Assembly: GCA_037447655.1 (NCBI GenBank)
Contig: JBBHKE010001321.1
Location: forward strand, 1-32,500
Source: Zygnema cylindricum
Taxonomy: Eukaryota; Streptophyta; Zygnematophyceae; Zygnematales; Zygnemataceae
Direction of reading: 5' to 3'
DNA length: 32,500 nt
The notes under the pieces are model-generated. The model made no database searches. It was not told the origin of the DNA and saw nothing but the letters and a program-made list of their open reading frames with translations. Positions 31,601 through 32,500 of the stretch are shown here, piece after piece. Both the position numbers and the translations under genes were made by a program. The stretch's first letter is position 1. Each line of letters opens with the position of its first letter.

Positions 31601-32500
31601 ATAAATATCGTAAGATTTTTAGTAAATATAGTAGATACAGTAAATGGCAAATTAAATGAGTGGCTGTAACTATGCTATGTCATTTGATAAAAAAATAGTG
31701 TTATTGACATTTTATCCGCATTATTTGTAATGCTCCAACTCTAATAGCTTTCAAAAGTTTACCAATCGACTGATTAACTCACTGGTACCAGCTATCTACC
31801 TATTTTCTTGCTCTACTGTTCTACCTTAACCGACATAGGGCCCTTACCTTTCCCTCTTACTTACCACACCTCTTTTCTTACCCCCATACCTACCAATCAT
31901 ACAAGTACCTACAAATACCTACCAATAGTTTTCGGAGGAGAGATTCTTGTTCCACTTCTTTTCTTATCACCGGTAGTACCAACACCTACCAAAACCTAGG
32001 AATACCTACAAACAGTTTCTCATGGAGGAGAGGAATAGTTTTTGGAGGAGAGATTCTTGTTACGCCTCTTTTAATACCTACCAAAACCTAGGAATACCTA
32101 CCAAACCTAGGAATACCTACCAAACCTAGGAATACCTACCAAAACCTAGGAATACCTACCAAACTACCAATAGTTTCTCACGGAGGAGAGGTTCTCGCTG
32201 CAGGAAACTCCCGATTCGAGAAGATGCTCGACAACAGGTTTGCATTGTGGGCCTCAAAGAACATCGAGTTGAAAATGTAAAAACTGTAAAAGACTTAGTG
32301 GAAACTGGAGGGGCAGCAAGAACCACTGGTTCTACAGGAGCCAATGAGGAGTCGTCAAGATCTCATGCGATTTTACAACTGGTAGTGAAAAAACATAAGG
32401 AACCGGAGAATACTCGAATGAGTCATAGTAGGAGATCTCTAACACGACAGAACGAAGATGGGGAGTCAGGGGCGCCTGGAAGATTAGTTGGGAAGTTTTC
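25542..32500 (+). CDS. Kinesin-13 motor with N-terminal SAM-like domain, 8 exons, 3' partial
   Basis: Exons: 25542-25814, 26783-26857, 27562-27843, 28135-28239, 29102-29179, 29900-29981, 31097-31259 and 32204-32500+, all GT-AG. They join to 451 residues before the window ends. Residues 1-58 are Gln/Asn/His/Ser-rich. Residues 59-116 form a SAM-like domain (V-A-Q-W-L...D-Y-A-R-L-G-V...K-L-F-R-L-I) across exons 1-2. Residues 117-203 are Ser/Pro-rich. The motor starts at KIKVVVRKRPL. It has the kinesin-13 KVD motif at 245-247 (split by intron 4), the P-loop GQTGSGKT at 296-303 and switch I NEESSRSH at 400-407. Switch II and the C terminus lie beyond the window. Kinesin-13 proteins use ATP to depolymerise microtubule ends; plant members act in cortical microtubule and cell-wall patterning (family knowledge). 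The start ATG follows an in-frame stop at 25527. The first five exons are multiples of three. Confidence 0.9.
26579..26640 (+). other. Candidate cassette (poison) exon in kinesin intron 1
   Basis: A strong pyrimidine tract ending TCATCCAG precedes, and ATGAG|GTATTT follows. The 62 nt are open in the frame of exon 1. Their inclusion shifts exon 2 so that a TAA is met after seven codons. Skipping it gives a seamless SAM-like domain, so the skipped form is taken as the coding one. No transcript evidence is available. Confidence 0.35.
27282..27384. repeat. About 15-bp minisatellite in kinesin intron 2
   Basis: Repeated units of AGTAAAGGAAGTATA with small changes (GGAATTATA, GGAAGTACA), about seven in a row. 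Confidence 0.75.
28623..28717. repeat. CT-rich tract in kinesin intron 4
   Basis: Almost pure CT dinucleotide changing to CCCT repeats, 385 bases before exon 5. Its complement-type GA tract lies on the other side of exon 5. Confidence 0.9.
29180..29337. repeat. GA-rich tract starting at the intron 5 donor
   Basis: From the donor GTAAGAGG the intron is almost all purine for about 155 bases (GGGAGA-type repeats). The coding strand would form long purine RNA able to pair with the CT tract at 28623-28717. Confidence 0.9.
30122..30350. repeat. Imperfect tandem duplication in kinesin intron 6
   Basis: CTTCTTATGTGCGATATGTAAATGTAG...CAGGACCTCAAAATAATATAGGGAA recurs about 148 bases later as CTTCTTATATGCTATATG...CAGGACCTTAAAATAATGTAGGGAA. 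Confidence 0.6.
32073..32168. repeat. 19-20 bp minisatellite next to the intron 7 acceptor
   Basis: Four full units of AATACCTACCAAAACCTAGG (19 or 20 bases) and a partial fifth. Earlier partial units lie at about 31983-32015. The array ends 35 bases before exon 8. A flanking TAGTTT.T.GGAGGAGAG block occurs three times (about 31926, 32036 and 32171). Confidence 0.85.

Noticed and set aside
32073-32168. Possible CRISPR-like array of about 20-bp repeats
   Set aside because: Units are directly adjacent with no spacers and sit in an intron; it is a minisatellite.

Overview
The window looks like nuclear DNA of a land plant. It holds one spliced, intron-rich protein gene (the start of a kinesin-13) and a nuclear tRNA-Ser(AGA) without encoded CCA. 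The rest is largely mobile elements: a Ty1/copia pol end, two LTR elements whose primer site matches the plant initiator tRNA-Met, a degraded non-LTR retrotransposon and several inverted-repeat elements. I cannot name the species. No bacterial-style operon, CRISPR array or phage module is present.

Layout. 2-232 is the C-terminal end of a Ty1/copia polyprotein running in from outside the window, followed by a polypurine tract and its 3' LTR from 246. 2460-5796 is a complete minus-strand LTR element with 1445-bp LTRs, only 447 bp of internal DNA, no gene, and a GAAAC target duplication. 5955-6461 is an element with 27-bp inverted termini. 6643-7335 is a dispersed repeat with a second copy at 19205-20035. 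About 8045-11646 (minus) is a broken non-LTR retrotransposon with an N-terminal zinc finger, a reverse transcriptase and a C-terminal restriction-like nuclease pattern. It is cut by a second complete LTR element at 11647-15271 (843-bp LTRs, TCGTC target duplication) that carries an intact gag-like gene but no pol. 15678-16396 holds a 332-bp tandem duplication and six 21-bp repeats. 16691-19200 is mostly featureless AT-rich DNA. 20064-23012 is a nest of inverted-repeat elements inserted into each other. A tRNA-Ser(AGA) lies at 23053-23134 (minus). From 25542 to the window end lie the first eight coding exons of a kinesin-13 with an N-terminal SAM-like domain.

Main points. The two LTR elements are siblings: same termini, same polypurine tract, related U3 and 3' internal sequence, and the same 14-nt primer site directly after the LTR. 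That site is complementary to the anticodon arm, not the 3' end, of plant initiator tRNA-Met, as in Drosophila copia and yeast Ty5. Both are young by LTR identity and neither has pol, so both must borrow a polymerase. In the kinesin gene, a CT-rich tract in intron 4 and a GA-rich tract in intron 5 flank a 78-nt in-frame exon. Intron 1 contains a well-formed 62-nt candidate cassette exon that would bring an early stop.

All splice sites were placed by eye from reading frame, GT/AG signals and kinesin family conservation. No alignment or RNA data were used.
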